64,000 nt of DNA, taken from contig NC_054559.1 of NCBI RefSeq assembly GCF_017654505.1, forward strand, positions 8,259,781 to 8,323,780, written 5' to 3'. The stretch is from Polyodon spathula. Lineage: Eukaryota > Chordata > Actinopteri > Acipenseriformes > Polyodontidae. Positions 49,058 to 62,700 of this stretch are shown piece by piece (the stretch's first letter is position 1; each line of letters starts with the position of its first letter). The position numbers were made by a program, and so were the translations under genes. Under the pieces are notes generated by a model, which was not told where the DNA came from, did not search any database, and saw nothing but the letters and a program-made list of their open reading frames with translations.

Positions 49058-52000
49058 ATTCAAGCTCAATAAAACCACAGGTTTAACATGTATAATATTT
49101 TAGTAATAGCAAAACAAAAGTAATCATAATAGAAACTCATCAGCTACAGTATATTTTTTTTTTTGTCAAAACAGAGCAATGTAAGACTCAATTATTTCAA
49201 AATTTTTCAAAGTATTGTGTTTGCTAAATACACTACAGGAACTACAATGTTAATTCCAAAATATATACAAAAAAAAAAAAAAAAAAAAAAAAAAACAAAA
49301 AAAACACAACAGTGGTATGATAAAGAAAAAAAGTAAATTACAAAAAGGCAAGTTGCATTTCACCATTTTTTTTTTTTTTGTCGTGCAAACAATTACTTTT
49401 AGATACATTGTTCTATCAATGATTAATAATATATTAATATATTAATGATTAATAATACATTACTACTAAAAACAATGGAGATGTCTCAGTATTACATTAA
49501 ATGGTCTTTAAATCCACAGAAACAAAAATACAGATTTCATTTCATTGAGAAAGTCAGGGCTCAAATTTCCAGAGGGAATGTTTTGGTTTTCCAGCATTAT
49601 TAATACAGGGGTTATTAATATAAACATGGGGTCGTCTGACTTGCATATTCGCTGTTTAGCAAGGTTTAGAGAGTACTTCTTAACCTTCTGTGGCTACAAG
49701 AAATGGATTAACCCTTACTTATCCATAAGTTTTCATAATGCAGATATTTGTAGGTGCTGGAGAAAAAGACTAAAAAGAACTAGCCCACAAAAATAACTAC
49801 AACTTTGCTTTCATACAAATTGTATTGCTGGCCACAATTATAATCTACAGCTATGGCCTAAAGTTTTGCATCACCTAGAATTGTAGGATTGAGGCATAAT
49901 ACAATTCTACATAACTTAGACATTTTATTTAACCTCATGTAATCAAAGAAACTACAGAATTATATCGTAAAGGTCTACCGGAAGCCATTATAGTAGTACA
50001 GTATTTCATGTTAGATTTCTGAGTGTCAGTTTTTGGTTACGTATATAGAAAACTACAAAGTGGTATGTAATTTAATATGTTAACGTAACATTATTCAGCA
50101 GGTTTCATTTGACCTGATGAAGCAAAATTTGTTAATTCTATAGTAATGGGTGATGCAAAACTTTTGGCCATAGCTTCAGTACTGCTAAAAAACACATAAG
50201 AAAAACTGAAAACAAAACAACCTCAATTCTCTAGGTTACTCAATTCCTGCAGAGAACTGTAGTCTTGGCATTCTTATTATTCCCTGGCAAGGGGTGCTCC
50301 AGTAATCATGCGGATGACTTCATTGTGTTCGTCTTGTTTGGAAAATGCAGCAGGGTTACAAACATGACCTCAAGCGGGTCACAAATGTGATGATGTCACT
50401 AAACTTATGCTGGAATATAATGGTATTTTGTTTTGGCTATCCAGAGATCTGGAAAAAAGAAATCACTGATGCCATTCATTTAAACTAGTCAACGAAGTGC
50501 CAGTCCAGGTGCCATAAACACCCAAAGTCATCATTTTAAGTGTAAAACTCTTAAGGATACATACCTCAGGTATTCATTTGACATCATAACATTTCTGAGA
50601 GTGTTGCTTTCTATTTACAATTAGGGGAGGATTTCAGCCCATTCCATTGACAAGCAAACACACTGATTACTTTACATACAGAATTACTAAGACCACCACT
50701 AGAAAACACAGGGAGACTGAGAGATTCACAGCGAAGTATCTTACAGTTTCAACACAGTTTACAAGGTGGAGAGTAAGGGGCGTACAGCACGCTATTCCAT
50801 TTTACATTACACAGGATTTTTTTTTTTTAATCAATGTTCAAGAGTCCAGAGTTTGTCAAAACAAGAGCGCTTGTGCTTTCAAAAAAGGACTTTAGGTGTC
50901 TGTTGGCAGTCAGAAGAACCTCAATCTCAGTCCTCAAATTTCAAAAAAAAAAAAAAAAAAGGCATACATCTGAAGGTCCACCATTACATATAAAAAAAAA
51001 GATAAACAATCCAAAACATGTTAACAACTACGAGTGCCTGGGTTAGTATACTACGGGTATGCCACTTCATTATTACAGGTAAAAAGCACTATTTCTTCCT
51101 TGTGCAGTTGCATTGCTTTTGGTCAAAAGGTACGTTGCTCCTCGTTAAAAAAATGTTTTCCCCAAAGTTATATCAATCCACCACATATCTTCTTTTTTGC
51201 TTTTTGTTTGGATATTGAAATGTTTCCCTTATTAGAAATTCACGGGATGGGGGAGATCATCCAGAGATATACCCTGTTTTGTTTCTTCCGTTATTTTGGT
51301 AGTGGTCATCGTGCCATCCATATTAAGTGGACGCTGTAACACGTTGTGTCCAATTCACATTAACATATGCACTAGGTGCTCACAATTCAAAGTCATATAT
51401 AAGTCGCTTCAGTACATTTAGTGGCAGTTCATTCCAATAGCACCCCCCCCCCACCCCCCCTTAAAACCTGCATTAAACAATAATAACAAACATATGACAT
51501 CATCATAATCAGGAAAGCCACTGGTCTGTCCTTTAGTTTCTGTTGGCTTTGCACCTCTGAAACTTGTATAAAACCTGTTCAGTATTCTGTGCATTTTGTC
51601 ATGCCAGTATATGATATGTTTGAAGTTAATTCAAATGCAGACATTATTCTTTTTAAACAATACAACATTGGAATAAAAAAATACACTACGCAGTCTTAAG
51701 ACAAGGAATGTTTTTTTTTTAAGCAGAAACAAAACAGCTGGAATTAGTAGACAATACAAGCTGCCCCACAGAGACGCTTCTAACAAATAAAACAGTAAAC
51801 TTCCAGCTATGTGCAGCCTGATGCTTATGACGTTTTACTATCCAAGACTTGAATAGCACTATGTTCCTGATTAAAACATATCGTTTATTAACAGTACATG
51901 TAAAAGAAACATCAAAAAGAAATCCTGACATTACAAGACTAAGAATTTCCAATAGACTATGCATTCTGTCCAAAATAATAAATGAATTAAAATGTATGAA

Positions 52001-52991
52001 TTTATTAAATTCCCAAACTATTAAGTTTAGTTGTCAAAAGCAGAATAATGATCTAACCATTTATTGATTAATCTGAAGCAAATTTGACCTAGGTAAGGAT
52101 CTCTGTGACTATTTAAAATTCCTACATGTACTAATCTACAGCACTCATGGTGCATGGCTAGAACACTTCAATTCCAGCATTAGGGTTCTACAGACATCAC
52201 TGACAAAACCACCTGGTTAACACACATCTCTAATCTGGGTTTAAAAATGGATCTAACATTCAGCAGAAATTCAAAATTGTTTGAAAACAGGATTCTGAAA
52301 GGTAACACCATGAAAGTTGATTCTGCACCCAGGTCAGAGAGTGGTAATATGACACAGTCTAGCATGCTTAGGTCATTTTTTTAATACAAATGCAAAAGCC
52401 TCACTGTAATGACAGTTCCAAGGATCAACCCCCCCCCCCCCCCCCCCCGGTAAAAAATATGTGTTTAAAAACGTACACACACAAATCTTAGTGGTTTATA
52501 AAAAAAAATAATATCAAACAAGGATTGAAGATGCAGTGTCTAGCAGCTGCACTTATTCCAGAAGCAACAGATTTTATAATATGTTTAAAGAAAAAAAAAA
52601 AATAGGTAATTCCAGAGTAAAATATTTCAATAGCATTGCAAGTATGCCTTTTAAAACAATTTAAAAAAAAAATAATAAATTAAAAACTGAAACCACTAAA
52701 ATTGATCTTCCTTTTGAAAAATGAACGACTGTGTACATCAGATGGTGGAAGGTTTCAAAAACATTTGAATCTGCCTGGTATTAAACTTGAGCCCAGGGCA
52801 GATCTCTACACAATAAAGAGACTTACAAGTGCACACCCAGGAGTATTAGGTGATCAGTTGAAAAAGCTCCAAGTTCTGGTGTTCAGCTTTGCCTAGCGAG
52901 GGATCCAAGTGGCTGTTGGACAGTTGGAAGTGTGGAAGCTGGACAGTCCCCAGTTTATTTCCAGTGGCATGCAGGTTGGGGGGGGGTGTCC
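49058..52991 (-). other. ttyh3: ttyh3 3' UTR and downstream flank, end not fixed
   Basis: The sequence after the stop is AT-rich and non-coding. Several TTTATT hexamers (AATAAA on the minus strand) occur, for example near 52957, 52062 and 51892, so the cleavage site cannot be chosen by eye. The region holds C runs at 51444-51470 and 52429-52448, A runs at 49269-49295 and about 50943-50960, and the inverted-repeat element at 49848-50179. Confidence 0.45.
49848..50179. mobile_element. Short mariner-like inverted-repeat element (non-autonomous)
   Basis: The left end cagctatggcctaaagtttt gcatcacc is mirrored at the right by ggtgatgcaaaacttttggc catagct, giving about 27-bp terminal inverted repeats. 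TA precedes the left end at 49846-49847. The right TA (50180-50181) is reached only after a few divergent bases. At about 330 bp with no ORF, it lies in the flank or 3' UTR of ttyh3. Confidence 0.7.
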
Positions 52992-53060
52992 TTAGGGGGC
53001 AGGGCTGTTGGATTCAGGCTGGTTTGTAGCAAGGTATTTTGCCCTCATGCTAGAAGTGTA
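52992..53060 (-). CDS. ttyh3: ttyh3 last coding exon
   Basis: This exon is 69 bp and encodes YTSSMRAKYLATNQPESNS PAP followed by TAA (plus-strand tta at 52992-52994). The acceptor, ctctctccag, lies in a long CT-rich tract. It is separated from the previous exon by a 6.5-kb intron. Confidence 0.93.
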   Translation of the reverse strand, partial: YTSSMRAKYLATNQPESNSPAP

Positions 53061-56000
53061 CTGGAGAGAGGAAGAGAGAAAGAGAGAGATAGATAAAGCA
53101 TGGGTGTACAAGTAAATTACAACCAGGATAAGAAACTCTGGAGTGATTTTGGTAGTTCTCTAAAAAATGAGAAACCAAAAATATATCGTTGACTGTTTAA
53201 AAAAAACACTTATTCCTGGCTACTCCAGTCAATCAGCCAATCGAAGTTACTATACTTGCCCAGTCGCTCCTTTTTATGATTATCAGACTATGTATGAATA
53301 TATATTTTCTTTTAAAGGCACTTGTAAACTTTGATGGCTGGGCAAGTACACAAGTTGATACCCTAAACAAATTATAGTAATCTCACTTATTTAATAGTGA
53401 ATGCATAACATTTCAAAGGTCCAACAATTTTAAGCTGTAATGAAATTACATTTAAGCACTTATTCTATTTTAGGCATGCATGTTTTGTGCTATTTGGACA
53501 GATCAGTAATACTAAGTGGTGATCTGCAAGCATTATTTTGCTCTACGCAGTATAATGCTCAAACCAGTTCCTCGATGGTTTTTTGTAATGGTTTTGTTTG
53601 TGCTGACTGTTGCACCACACAGGGCAACAGCAAGTGAACAGAAGTTTTTAGACTCTTAAAGCATCATTTGAACAGCCTGTGCAATCATGGAAACATTTCA
53701 ATTATACAGATTCTCCCATATACTTCCTCTTCCAAATCAGAAATGCTGCATACAGAGACATATGAAAACGCCTCTAATCTAATACACCCCCCCTCCCCCC
53801 CCTTTAGAAAAGTTAATTTTAGAGCGAGTTGCCCAAAAGGCGTATCGTCCTAAAAATTGGCCCAATTTAATTCTGATGTAGCTTCATGTTATCAAATTGC
53901 TATTTTTATCACAGCTTTGTACAGTCAGTGCGGTTAGCTCAAAGACCCCAGGCTCTGATAGCAATCAATACGGGACTCCTTGCTGTGCCCATTTGCCCAC
54001 ACAACCCACCCATGTGGCAAACCACAATACAAACGAGACCATCCCATTCACATCACAACAAACCTACAGATTCAGGGGGCTGACATACTACACTATGCAG
54101 GTATGGTTAATGGAGGGGTAGGCAAGCCTGGCTCCTCCAGTCCAGGTCTTTGATCCAACCATGTCCTTGACCACTAAGCTGACTGCAGTAAATCCTCAAT
54201 AAATCCCTGGACTGGATCGGCCAATCAGGACTGGAGTTGCCGACCACTGGTTTGGTGCTTTGCTTACAACACAATAACATGTTTATACAGGTCTGTTGTG
54301 AAAGAGCCATGCAATGTAGGAATCCCAGAATAACTAGCTATTGTACTTTGTAATTCAGGTCAAGGAACATGCATGCTTTGGGATTTAAAGGAATGAAAAA
54401 TGGCTCTTGCATTCAGAAACAAAAAAAAAAAGCCTTGCATTTAATTTTGTATTGTTAGGGTTTAAAAGTACAAGATTAACAATACTATAGAACTTGACAC
54501 CTGGTATGAAATTGAAGGAGAGAAACTATTTTAGGAAATGTATATGTAATAGCATCAAATGTTGGGAAAGCTTTTTCTTACTGATTCACAAGTGCTGACA
54601 TGATTATCACCATAATGTGTTCTGGTAATTGTGTAATTATTAAACTTCTAAAGAATTATAAGTTGTGTCATCCCAACCCAGAATAGCCACAGATAATTTT
54701 AAACAATGGGACATTTTATTCTTTAACCATTGCAATCTATTTTTCCTTTTGAAAATGTATTTTAAAAAAGACTACAACCTAGTTTATTTTGCACCTCTGG
54801 TTCCACTAAAGCACCACCTGTGTGCTATAAGAACTGCACCTATCACTCAGGTATTCCAACCTGTTGAGGGTGATGATGAGAAATCCAAACCACTCATCAT
54901 ATACTTACAAATGCATCAACACATTTGCAAGTCTTTACAAAGATAACAGGAAAGAAATGCCTCAGACACTCCTGCTGACAATTATGCAGTGTGTTCGTTA
55001 GTATGTTAGTTAGTAAATAAGAAAGTTACTGGAATTATTTTTTCATGTCAAAAAGGAAAAACGAGGATGTGGGGAGAAAGATGACATTGGCATTGGTATC
55101 TTTCGGACCTCAATATTTATTATTTTTTTTAAATTTAGTAAAATTTAGTAGTCGCCAATTGTTTTTATCATTTTCTCCCCAGTTTGCAATAGCCAATTAT
55201 TTTTAGACTCAGCTTACCGCTACCACCCCTGCGCTGACTCAGGAGGGGCGGAGACAAACACACCCTGTCCTCCGAAGCGTGTGCCATCAGCCACCTCCTT
55301 CTTTTACACACTGCAGGTCCACCATGCAGCCACTTCATAGCTACAGCGTCGAAGGACAACGCAGCTCTGGGCAGCTTACAAGCAAGCCCACAGGCGCCTG
55401 GCCAGACTACAGGGGTTGCTGGTGTGCGGTGAGCCAAGAACACCCTGGCAGACCTAAGCCAACCCCTCCCCCCCGGGCGGCGCTCGGCCAATTGTGCACT
55501 GCCCCCTGCAAGGTCCCGTCCACGGTCGGCAGTGGAATAGTCTAGACTCGAACCGGCGACATCCAGGCTATGGGGCGCCTCCTGCACCACGCAGAGCGCC
55601 TTTACCGGATGCGCCGCTCGGGAGCTTCATTTTGGAACAGTTTGCTGTAGTAGGATTCTGAAAGTAGCGGAGGTAAGTTATGTTTGGACTGGATAAGACT
55701 TTCAGGTAGGATTTAATTTTTGTATGTAGATTCTACACATTCAAAAATATTTTCCTTTGAAAAGTCCAATTAGGCCTGAAGTAAATACAAATTATAGCAC
55801 GACTCTTCCCATCTCAGGATCCTATAGCATGCATATCACATTGTACAGTATACCGTATGGGGTGGCAAAACAAGGATATATTGTCAAAGACATAGTCTAC
55901 TGCAACATGGTAACTCCCAGGTCCTGAACATGAAATGAATGAATGAAGAGAGATTGTGTATTTGTTTCTGCCAGCTTCAGTACACAAATGGAAGTGGAAT

Positions 56001-56724
56001 TGCATTGGCTCTTGTCAGGCTTCAAACATTTGCTAGCACTGAAATGTCTGACTAAACTATTTTGCTCTGCTGTCCAGCAGCACACTGGTGGACGTGAACA
56101 TAATCATGTAAAATCTCTGAATGGAGCAGAGAACTGTAGAACCCATTCATCATCCAAAACTCCAATCACAGACATGATAAAACTCATAACAAAGCAAAGT
56201 AGGCAAAGGTATCAGCTGCTGCCTTCATGCACTGATGAGAGCACCAGCCAAAACCTTTTCGTCCCTAGAAACACATATTTAACTAATAGCATTTTGAGGG
56301 TAAAAAAATAAATCAAAATAATTTTTTTCTACTGTATTCTCACCAGACGCATTATGAGAGATGTTGTAGATGCCAAAATAAAAATAAAATAACAAAGGAA
56401 AACAACCAAAACCGAAGTGCTTAGAAATACAATTCGGGAGGAGTTCACACATGCTGCCCGATTGACTGTTTTTGCAGGCCAGGGGAACGAGACCTGGGGT
56501 GGGGTGGGGTGGGTGTTGAACTTGCAAGGGAAGGGGCATGTACAGGGGGTTAGTTAAAGAGGGTGGGAGGAAGAGGGTGTGGGGCACCGTGTTTTCAGTA
56601 CCTGTTAGATTAGCGGACGCCGTTACCAATATGTTCTTGCACTGTCCGAGGGCTTTAGCTGCCAGCTGAGATGGGTGTTATTGTCCATGGCAGCCAAATA
56701 CAACTGTGTGGGTTTGCAGGAAAG

Positions 56725-56770
<46 letters not shown>

Positions 56771-59700
56771 AACACAGAAGAGCTTCTACGTTGTTTAATG
56801 TTTGTGGTCACAGCCGGGTCAGTCATCATACCCAAAAGACAGGAGGACGTCCCTCCAAACTAAGATCTAAAAGGACATTCCTGGGGCAAAACAAGCCAGA
56901 AAAAAGGGGGCGGGGACAAAGGAAAAACATTTTAGATTTTTATATATTGGTAAATATTTGTATTTAAAAGATCTCAGGTAAATGTGTGTGATATCCTTCG
57001 TTTAAAATGACACAGGGTGATTTTTAAGTTGTTTTAATATCCCTGTATCGGTCATCGATAGAAAGACTTTCCGCACCGTCAAGGATTCTTTTTGAAAAGT
57101 TGCTCGCTGTGATGACAAAAGCCACGCCTGCTTTCCCGTAAGAGAGAGCTATCTCTGTGATGACATGCAATGCGAAGGAAACCCCTTCACCGAGACGTCC
57201 ATGATTAATAAAGCTCGCTCGGTTTAGAAAAATGCATTTTGCGCGAAAGGGATCTTGGGCAGAACACAAGAAAACAACATCCCAATAACCTCAAACATCA
57301 CCCAATGCCACTTCTGTTACAGACGGTGTCCCACAAGCATATTCATCTTTTCACTATGCAATTCCTTGTGTACTGCATCCCTCCACAGTTTAGCTTTCCT
57401 TGCACGTTATTTCCTATGTAAACCATGCTTGCCACTAGACCGACTGAAGCATTCTGTGAGCTAAATTGGCACATTCCTGCTTCTGCAGTACCTCTACTAG
57501 TCTTGATATTTTACATCTGCAAGCTGTTGTAGCTAGAAGCAAAAACATGAAAGCCCCTTTCCCCAGTTTCATACCAATAACATTTCACTGGCAATCACTT
57601 ATTCTTTTTTTTAACTTGTAAGTTTAACACAGTTCTATATTTTTATGCACAAAAAATGGGACACCACACCACTGACATCCAATGATGTTCTTTTTTGAAA
57701 CGTAAGTAATTTTTCTTTACAAAAAAGTGTTACTTATACCTATGGCTTCTGTTTTTCGGTTTTTATAAATTTAAATTTTTCTGTGCTTATTTTGAGCTAT
57801 TTGAGTTTCATGTAAATCGTTTTTTTTTTTTTGTTTGCTTGTTTTTTTCGGTGCTTTTGCATTTTCTAACTATGAAATTATTGTTTTCTGTTAAGGACTT
57901 TTTACAACGAGCGAGTCGCGTCAAAGCATCAGTGTCCGGCGTATTTTGACGTCTTCAAGTTGTTTTCATACCAGCGATCTGTAAACCTGTCACTCAACTG
58001 TACTGTACTGTAATAAAAATATTCTCTCATGATATACTATCTCACAAATAATAAAGTTCTGTGTCTTCTGCAGAAAAAACATTTACTACAAATAGGAATG
58101 TTATGAACATTTGGTGCACATACATTTGGTCTTTCTTTACTCTACACCTTCACTGTTGAAAGTTAACAATGCTACACTGGACGCTGACACTTTGACGCAA
58201 TAGATACAAGTCAGGAAGGAGGGGCACTGTTCAGCTGCACTGGGAAAGGTTTTGTTTTTTTTAATGGGAAAGGGGTGAAGTCAATGTGAATTCAGTGACC
58301 ATTTCCAGGTTTTCCAGTGGTTATTGGTTTGTTAAAGGTAACTGAATGGAAGCAACACAGCGTACAAAATTTGCACAAACTGCATTTTCACTTAAATGTG
58401 TAACTTTCTGGAATTCTTTACCAGACAAACTTAAAAGGTACTCATGAATTTAAAGATTTTACTTATAAACTAAAAGTATGGTTAGAACAAAAAACTAATC
58501 TGCGATCATGAATTGTAAACATACTATTTTATTGGATTGGCACTTGAGTATGTATTAATTGATATATTTGTAGGCACTTGTTATACTGCATTTATTCAAA
58601 TTGGGTGGGAGGGTTATTACTGTTATGGTACTATGAATTTGTGCTGTTTTCATTTCGATATTACAACGATGTATTTGTTTGGAGGGAATAATTGCATATA
58701 ATTGCAATAAGTCCAGCCTTGCAGAGCTGTATCTTGGAGACGCTACACCTCTGGAATCTAGTGTCACCACTGGAACTGATTTTAGAGGTCTCACTTAATA
58801 TTTAGGTCGGCCAGGGTGTCCTCGGCTCAACGTGCACCAGCGACCTCTGTAGTCTGGCTGGGCGTTTGTGGGATTGCCTGTAAGCTGCCCAGAGCTGAAT
58901 TGTCCTCCGACGCTGTAGCTCTGAGGTGGCTGCATGGTGGATCCGCAGTGTGGGAAAAAAAAAAAAAAAAAAAAAAAAAAACGGTCGGCTGACGGCACAC
59001 ATTTCGGAGGACAGCCTGTGTTTGTCTTCGCTGCTCCCGGGTCGGCACGGGGCTGGTAGCGGTAATAATTGGAAATTCTAAATTGGGACAAAATGATAAA
59101 AAAAAAAAAAAAAAAAAAAAGTTGGCGACTAATAAATTTTAAAAAAATTAAAAAATGATACAATGGAAGTTAAGTTAAACCTACTGTAAACTTCATGCAG
59201 TAAATATGTTCCTTTATATAAAAGTTTGACTAAGCATAAGGATCAGCTTTTTTGCTAATTATACAATTAGCTTTTTACCTATGTACATAGCACTTTTCTT
59301 TTTAGAAGATCTACTCTATCCCTGAAATTGCACAATGCAATGAGTGGGCAGGAGGCTACTAAAAAAGGACTGGCTACTTCATCAGAATTAATAAGCCAAT
59401 AGAGTCTGTTTTAACCAATGGGTATTTGCCACGGGGACATGCATGTGCATCAAGAGGCCTCGGGAGGGCATGAACACATGGCTGTCAAATGACACTCTTC
59501 AGTGCATTATGAAAATGAACAAAGGGTGCACACTTACAGAAGGAGGTGGGGACTCCCTGCCAATCAGAGGCGTGTTCTCACACCGAGGGTTCTGAAAGTT
59601 TGCATTCTGGCTCCTGCGTCACAATATAGAAACACACATTCAGTTACTCCCATCCCGAGAGGGGCTGCAAGCAGATCAGGTTAATTTATAATCCAGCAGC

Positions 59701-62700
59701 TCAGACCAGGCACGTCAATTATAAGCGAGTGCAGCAAGCAGTCTTGGGCTGTCTGTTGATTGGTTTCAAAGCTAATATCAAATGCCTTAACCATCACCTT
59801 CTTTTGCCATTGCGCCATGCGTAGCCAGGGAGAGCTTGTTTACAACAGAAAGAGGAGGCTTTCAACTGTAATCAAAACTTTACTCAAAAGGGCAACAGTT
59901 TTTTTCCTCTGTTTTGTAGAAAAGGTTACTTTTAAATGAACCATTTTTATTTCAACTTTGACATATTTGTTCTACAGAGAAGTAGGCTCAAGCTATAAGG
60001 TACTTAAAAAATTATATGTTTGATTTTTGTGTCCAAGCAAGTATATACATATGGCTTGTAGAAATGCATGCACATTGATTAAACAGCGCCCCCATATGTT
60101 GCTAACTCACATGTACTCTGTGACGGGTGCATTGCTGACTGTGTGTGCAGCGGCAGGGATGCTGGTCTCACTACCATAGCTGCTTCCACAGCTGTACAGA
60201 CTAGGCATGTGTACACGGTACAGGTTATCATGAGCCTGCCGGTTCCCCTGAGCCATGGACTCTTCCTCGCCATCCTCCTCACTCCTTCAGGATGAAGAAA
60301 ACAGCACATTGAAAACACAGACGCCAAACCCTCACTCTCCCCCTTGCTTAAAATATAGGACAATAAATAAAGAAGAAAATCCCCTAATTATCTCCAGCAG
60401 ACAGAGAGAGATGAAGTTGGTTTTTATTTTGTCAAAACATGCTGTGAATTCTCTGCTTGCTGAAAGAGCAATAATAGTGTTACTTTCTCAAGAAATGTGT
60501 GTCTGAATAAAGTGAAATGACCTAGATAGAGTAGACTATCGCTAACCCAAACTAGACTAGTCCGAACTAACCTATAATCCGAACCATGCTGTCGTAATGC
60601 ACTCAGACAGCAGCTGTATAACCAAACTTCAATATCATAATATCATTTTAGTATGGTACGGACTATGAACTACTCCTAACCTGAACAGCGTCCATTCCCC
60701 TGGTTTGGATTAAAAAGACTACTGTCCTTAAATAAGATTAACTCTTCTTTGCAAGTGTTTGTTATTGTGGCCTTTTCGTATGCCAAATTCGATATATAGG
60801 TTTGAAAGGAGGTAGAACTACAGTGAATGAAAGAAATGAAAAAGTTTTTTTGGATGTAAAAAGCTTTTAGACAACTTCCCAACGTTTCAGTATGTCTAAC
60901 ATAGCTTTGTCAAGGGAAAGGGTGTTTGAAAACAAACAGTAGAATACAATGTACTTCAATACATATACATGTACACTACTACCACTATTACTGGGGAATC
61001 ATCTACAACAAGGGTTATAGAAAAGGTTAAGAGACTTAACCCTGAACATTGGATTTTTTTTTTGTTGGCAGCTATTTTGGATCACAGTCATGGTGTGTGT
61101 TTGAGTGTGAGTATGTGAACCTGTATCAGGCTGGCAGCTGATCCAAAATGGCATAAACTTCCCTATCTATAAACCTTGACCTGAGCTTATGGGATAAAGT
61201 TAGCTGAAAAGATTTACTTCAAAAAAGTAAAAGCAGCACTTCAAAGGGTTGCAGCACTGTTATTTTAAAGGCAAGTTTCTCTAAAAGGAAAAGTCCATTT
61301 TATCCATAGTAAACCAAAAGAATCAACAGAAATCCTAAAATGAGGGATTGTTAAAAATATATAAATACATTTCTTTCACCAAGAATAACTGTGGAAGTTA
61401 CAAAACAGACATCCATTGCAAGGCTGTCTGAGCCATTCCAAGCTTTACAGTGAACTTAATAAAAACACTGTGAGATGATATATCAAATCACTGAGAGGAC
61501 CAGATCAGAATAGCTAAAACTGCCATGCCATGAGTCATCCTTGCTGTAACTGTTTTAACACACTGGGAATCAAGCCAGTTTAATACAGCTATAGCCTTTT
61601 ATTGATAAACCTGCAGCACATTGCAGACTAGTATGGATGAAGATGACAACAGCCAGAGACTTCATTTCATTCTGTTGCAAAATGTAAAATAATGTAAAAA
61701 AAAATATACAACCAGAATAGAAGTAGCTTATGAGAAACCTGCCTAAAGATATTAACTGAGAACCCAAATTGATCAGTAATTGATTAAATGATGCATTTAA
61801 TCCACTCCACTATACACTGCAGAATCATCTATCACATCTGCTTAGTAATTAGGTATCAAGTACTTTAGTGTTCACAAACTGAAATCAATTTCAGCATGTG
61901 ACTGGGCAGAGCCTTGGGATTTGCCAATGGGAACGGAATGAGAATGGGATTTGTGAAACTGTTCCTGGCAAAAAGGGTTCAAAACATACAACTTCCATCA
62001 CAGAGAGCGTGTTCATGCAATTAGAAAATAAATAAAAAATTCCAGAGAGAAAAAATGACACACTTAAAGTCAGTCTTGCTAAATCGGAAACCCTTCTTCT
62101 TTTAAAAGATAATTGTTTTAAAAGGTTCCAAGATACTTAAGGTATTTAGCATAAAGGCTTTCTTTAGAACACTCTCAGCTTTTAGTTTAGAATACCAAGT
62201 AAGCGCAAAGAAAAAAAAAAGCACTACCATTTCCACTTGGAATTCTAGTATTCGGTAACAAGAACAAGTAATACATACAATAATAAAACAATACAGCGAT
62301 TTGTTTCAAATAATCTGAACAGCCAAGTGTACATTTTAATGGACCTACAATGAAATAAAACAATCCTCTACCATATACACAGTACATATATGAATTACTT
62401 AGTTACACTGTATATACATAAAAAAAAGAACAATGCTAAATGTACTGGTAAATATAATTTCCACTAGAGGGCAATGACATTTTCTTCAAGCAAACCAAGA
62501 ATGAGTAGCTAAACGTCCACTATCAGGTTAAAGCATGCAAGCCACGACTCACCCTTGAAAAAAAGAAAATCTTAGCTTCTTTTGTCTTATTATACCCAAT
62601 CAAACAATGACAGGCTCCTCTTTGTCAGAGCAAATCTATTGGTTTTCAAATTCTCTTTACAGGCATCACACTGGTGTTAAGTATTTCCTTTTTCCTGCAT

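Larger units (their letters stand above)
53061..59537. other. ttyh3: ttyh3 last intron (6.5 kb)
   Basis: This intron contains a full-looking tRNA-headed SINE (55130-55625), a truncated opposite-strand SINE copy (58801-59150), a degenerate dispersed repeat (about 54110-54262), a 45-base A run (56725-56769) and a GGGGT run near 56495-56512. Nothing else was recognised. Confidence 0.6.

Noticed and set aside
55540..55625. tRNA gene on the minus strand
   Set aside because: There is a B-box, but it continues into a SINE body with a second genomic copy; the head does not form a clean cloverleaf by eye.
56671..56967. Lys-rich ORF
   Set aside because: It is the translation of the 45-base A run.
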